Shown piece by piece: positions 13,439 to 16,341 of a stretch of 16,341 bases of DNA. A program made the translations under genes and the position numbers. The DNA lies in assembly GCA_022784805.1 (NCBI GenBank), contig JALFYG010000040.1, positions 1-16,341 of the forward strand, given 5' to 3'. How positions within the stretch are numbered: position 1 is the first letter of the stretch; every line of letters begins with the position of its first letter. The notes beneath the pieces are model-generated. The model did not search any database. It was not told the origin of the DNA and worked only from the letters and a program-made list of their open reading frames with translations. The stretch comes from Spirochaetales bacterium. GTDB taxonomy: Bacteria > Spirochaetota > Spirochaetia > Sphaerochaetales > Sphaerochaetaceae.

Positions 13439-15195
13439 GATCTATACAACTTGTAATAGGCACCTTTCTTTTCCAAGAGTGAAGAATGGGTGCCTTTTTC
13501 AACAATAGAACCATTGCTCATTACGACTATCTCATCGGCGTTCTCAATTGTTGAAAGCCTATGGGCGATGACGATGGCGGTTCTTCCCTTCATCAAATCA
13601 TTCATGGCTTTCTGCACCTTCTTTTCCGTGGAGGTATCAACATTACTTGTGGCCTCGTCCAGGATCAAAACAGGAGAATCAGACAAGAAAGCCCTTGCTA
13701 TGGTCAGTAGCTGCTTCTGTCCTTTGGAAATGTTTCCTCCGTCTTCACTGATTACAGTGTCATACTCCTTCTCAAGCGTTGTTATAAAGTGGTGGATACC
13801 TGCTTTCTTAGCAGCTTCCACAACTTCTTCCATGGTGGCCCCATCCCTTCCATATGAAATATTCTCGAATACAGTGCCACTGAAAAGCCAAGTATCTTGG
13901 AGAACCATGGCAAACTGGCGTCTCTGGGAAGAGACCTTCATATCAAGGCTGTCTCTTCCGTCTATCAAAATACTTCCAGCCTGAGGACGATAGAATCTCA
14001 TCAAAAGATTGATGATCGTCGTCTTGCCAGCTCCTGTCTCTCCCACAATTGCCAGCGTCTTTCCTTTTCCTGTGTAGAAAGAGACATCATGAAGTATTTC
14101 CTTGGAAGGAACATACCCAAAGTGGATGTTCCTGACTTCAATGCTTCCGTCTCCGTAGCCATAGTCCTTTGCGTCTGTTTTATCAGGAAGCTCCTCTTCC
14201 GTATCCAGAAAAGAGTAAATCCTTTCTGCTGCACTTAAGGCGGAGAATATCTCATTCATGATATTTGCCAGCTCATTAATAGGCCCGGAAAACTTTCTTG
14301 AATAAAGAATAAATGATGAAAGTTGTCCCAGGGTTGCATATGAGAACATGTAGAGGATGGAGCCCAAGGTGCCGTTAAGGGCAAGGGAGAGGTTATTCAT
14401 CATACCCATAGTAGGACCAATGGTGACACCTCTTACATCGGCTTCATAGTATGCGTTTGAGGCATCCCTGTTGATGTCTCTATATTGCTTTGCGACTTTA
14501 CCTTCATAACTATAAGCCTGAATAGTCTTCTCTCCGGAGAACATCTCCTCTACAAAGCCATTCATCTCACCATACTTTTCACTTCTCTTTGAATAAAGAG
14601 GACGTGTAATTCCCTTGATTCTTATTGTATAGAGAATCGTGATAGGCAAGGTGACCATGGTCACGATGGAAAGTGGAAGAGATATCTTCACCATCATGAA
14701 AAATGATCCAAGAACCGTAATGATGGTGGTGAGGATCTGGGAGATATCAGCCTGGATAGATGTTGCGACAACATCCACGTCATAGGAGACGCGACTCAGG
14801 ATATCACCTGCACGGTTGGTATCGAAGACAGAGACAGGAAGACGATGAAGTTTATCAAAACACTCTTTACGCAGGGCATAACCAGTCTTCTTGGACACAA
14901 GCACCATAAGAAGGTTTATGGCCAGATAAACAATCTCTGAAATGATATATGAAAAAAGCATCAATAGAGCCCATTTCCATACAACGTCAAAATCAATTGC
15001 ACCCGGTCCCTTCTCCACTTCGTTGATGGCCTCTCCACAGAAATATGGCCCCAAAAGTGATAATAGACACGATAAAAGAGACAAGAAAGCAACAATAAAT
15101 ATTATTACCTTAAATGGGGCAAGGGTTTTACATAAGCGCTTGAGTGTGCCCTTTGTATCCTTGGGGCGTTTCTGAATCATCTTTGAAAAATTCAT
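13426..15195 (-). CDS. ABC exporter half-transporter, MdlB-like (catalytic-site subunit)
   Basis: 589 aa: a six-helix type I exporter membrane domain (about residues 25-330) fused to an ATPase domain (about 350-589). Walker A is GETGAGKTT (near 385), the Q-loop MVLQDTW, the ABC signature ISKGQKQ (near 490), Walker B VLILDEATS with catalytic Glu (near 510), and H-loop IAHRLST (near 545). The signature deviates from LSGGQ (Lys for the second-position Gly). Together with the adjacent partner gene this indicates a heterodimeric multidrug/lipid-type exporter of the MdlAB/TM287-288 class. Its ATG overlaps the partner's TGA by 4 nt. The substrate cannot be deduced. Its 3' end carries a hairpin that probably terminates the convergent operon. 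Confidence 0.92.
   Translation of the reverse strand: MNFSKMIQKRPKDTKGTLKRLCKTLAPFKVIIFIVAFLSLLSCLLSLLGPYFCGEAINEVEKGPGAIDFDVVWKWALLMLFSYIISEIVYLAINLLMVLVSKKTGYALRKECFDKLHRLPVSVFDTNRAGDILSRVSYDVDVVATSIQADISQILTTIITVLGSFFMMVKISLPLSIVTMVTLPITILYTIRIKGITRPLYSKRSEKYGEMNGFVEEMFSGEKTIQAYSYEGKVAKQYRDINRDASNAYYEADVRGVTIGPTMGMMNNLSLALNGTLGSILYMFSYATLGQLSSFILYSRKFSGPINELANIMNEIFSALSAAERIYSFLDTEEELPDKTDAKDYGYGDGSIEVRNIHFGYVPSKEILHDVSFYTGKGKTLAIVGETGAGKTTIINLLMRFYRPQAGSILIDGRDSLDMKVSSQRRQFAMVLQDTWLFSGTVFENISYGRDGATMEEVVEAAKKAGIHHFITTLEKEYDTVISEDGGNISKGQKQLLTIARAFLSDSPVLILDEATSNVDTSTEKKVQKAMNDLMKGRTAIVIAHRLSTIENADEIVVMSNGSIVEKGTHSSLLEKKGAYYKLYRSQFS
13458..13499 (+). terminator. plus-strand terminator embedded in the ABC transporter coding end
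   Basis: AGGCACC (13458-13464) pairs with GGTGCCT (13489-13495), and an inner 5-bp stem (TTCTT 13466-13470 with AAGAA 13482-13486) continues it. Five Ts follow (13495-13499). It lies 20 nt after the stop of the DUF2238-like gene and fits as that operon's terminator, although it is within the convergent ABC gene. Confidence 0.55.
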
Positions 15196-16341
15196 TCTTT
15201 CGCCTCCCCCATCTGTGTGTGATAGATGTCACTATATTCAGAGCAGGTCTCCATCAAATGATCGTGTTTTCCTCTTCCGATAATCTTTCCGTCATGAAGA
15301 ACCAAGATCTCGTCTGCATTCATTACAGCGCTTACTCTTTGTGCAACGATTACCAAGGACGATGACTTATGGGAGGAGAGTATATTCTTTCTCACCATGC
15401 TGTCTGTGTGGTAATCGAGGGCGGAAGATGAGTCATCGAGAATTATTACAGGAGAGTCCCCGGAAAGGGCACGGGATATGAGTATCCTCTGTTTCTGTCC
15501 TCCAGAGAATGAAGCTCCATGTATAGCAGCCTCATGCTCATATCTATCTTCATACTTATTGATGAATTCAGCTGCCATAGCATTTTCAGCAGCTTTTTCC
15601 ATCATTTCATCCGGGATATCACGACCGATCTTGATATTGGAGGAGATAGTATCGTGGAAGATAAAGTCATTCTGGAAAACAACACCGAAATTCTTTCGTA
15701 GCTCCGGGAGTTCATAGGACCTAACATCCTTTCCATCGATATAGATCCTACCCTTCTGAGGATCATAGAATCTCATCATCAGATTCACAATCGTGCTCTT
15801 TCCGCTTCCTGTTCCTCCGATGATTCCCAGTGTCTTACCCCTCTCCAATGAGAAAGATATGTCGCTTACAGCATCAGAAGTGCTGGAGTAGGAGAAAGAG
15901 ACATTATCAAAGACAACGTAGCCAGTCTTTGCTTCCTCTCCCACATCCTTATTCTCAATCTTTTTCAAGGAAGAGACAGAATCCATGGTGTCTTTGATTC
16001 TATCTGCAGAGGCATTGGCCTTACTCATCATCAGAAAGAATCTGTTGAGGGTCAGAACACCCATCATGATCATCTGGAAATAACTGAGGAAGGCGAGAAT
16101 GACTCCTGGCTTCATGGTGCCTTCATTAACCCTCTTTGCTCCTACCAAGACAACAAGAACCAAGCCTATGTTCATGAAGAGTTTTACAATGGATGTAGGG
16201 AGAGCCATTGTAAATCCAGCCTTGATCTCATCCTTTTCCATAGCTTTGTCAGCGCTTTCAAAACGCTCACTCTCTCTTTTCTCCTTTCCAAGAGCCTTGA
16301 TGACTCTTATTCCAGAGATATTCTCCCTCATTATCCTGACA
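15192..16341 (-). CDS. ABC exporter half-transporter, MdlA-like (degenerate-site subunit), partial
   Basis: The gene is cut by the right edge; 382 residues remain and the frame stays open to 16340 (VRIMREN reads through). Present are the end of the membrane domain (RENISGIRVIKALGKE is the coupling region) and the whole ATPase domain: Walker A GGTGSGKST, Q-loop VFQNDFIF, signature FSGGQKQR, Walker B VIILDDSSSALD and switch region VIVAQRVS. Walker B has Asp where the catalytic Glu is expected, and the switch His is replaced by Gln, both marks of the degenerate nucleotide site known from TM287/288-type heterodimers. The stop overlaps the ATG of the downstream partner by 4 nt, so the two subunits are translationally coupled. 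Confidence 0.92.
   Translation of the reverse strand, partial: VRIMRENISGIRVIKALGKEKRESERFESADKAMEKDEIKAGFTMALPTSIVKLFMNIGLVLVVLVGAKRVNEGTMKPGVILAFLSYFQMIMMGVLTLNRFFLMMSKANASADRIKDTMDSVSSLKKIENKDVGEEAKTGYVVFDNVSFSYSSTSDAVSDISFSLERGKTLGIIGGTGSGKSTIVNLMMRFYDPQKGRIYIDGKDVRSYELPELRKNFGVVFQNDFIFHDTISSNIKIGRDIPDEMMEKAAENAMAAEFINKYEDRYEHEAAIHGASFSGGQKQRILISRALSGDSPVIILDDSSSALDYHTDSMVRKNILSSHKSSSLVIVAQRVSAVMNADEILVLHDGKIIGRGKHDHLMETCSEYSDIYHTQMGEAKE

Noticed and set aside
13490..13984. 164-aa open frame on the plus strand inside the ABC gene
   Set aside because: Antisense shadow of the ATPase domain; no SD and no domain.

Overview
The window looks like chromosomal DNA of a moderately AT-rich (roughly 40% GC by eye), SD-dependent, probably anaerobic bacterium. 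A high-molecular-weight rubredoxin, a NifX-like protein with a cysteine tail, an intracellular GH9 enzyme and a secreted NUP-type protein would fit a gut or sediment anaerobe. My best guess is a spirochaete of the Sphaerochaetaceae/Treponema type, but this rests on protein flavour only and is low confidence. There are no rRNA or tRNA genes, CRISPR arrays or intact insertion sequences.

Left part (1-5273): the 3' end of a DUF2207-type membrane protein gene converges on a secreted NUP-family (nucleoside-phosphorylase-like) gene, with a bidirectional terminator between them. To the right, on the minus strand, is a tightly coupled three-gene operon. Its genes encode 2,4-diaminobutyrate aminotransferase, 2,4-diaminobutyrate decarboxylase and a serine peptidase of family S51; they overlap by 11 and 4 nt. 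The first two enzymes predict conversion of aspartate semialdehyde to 1,3-diaminopropane. The peptidase is the unexplained third member.

Middle (5274-8701): a 5'-truncated remnant resembling the tail of a PD-(D/E)XK/Rpn-type protein is followed by an unusual leader. This leader has two mutually exclusive hairpins, one of them terminator-like, and a possible SD-sequestering stem. It precedes two tandem, 4-nt-overlapping D-2-hydroxyacid dehydrogenase paralogues. A convergent AEC-family permease overlaps the second dehydrogenase by 20 nt.

Right-centre (8759-12047): on the minus strand lie an intracellular GH9 glycosidase, best started at a TTG codon, and a two-gene module of an XRE regulator and a small membrane protein, driven by a clear TTGACA promoter. 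Divergent from these is a high-molecular-weight rubredoxin gene with a strong terminator.

Right end (12194-16341): a plus-strand pair (NifX/NifB-like metal-cluster protein plus a DUF2238-like membrane protein) converges on, and overlaps by 13 nt, an MdlA/MdlB-type heterodimeric ABC exporter operon on the minus strand. The left member of that operon is complete and the right one runs off the window. The ATPase motifs show one degenerate and one canonical ATP site. A plus-strand terminator for the NifX/DUF2238 operon appears to sit inside the 3' coding end of the ABC gene.
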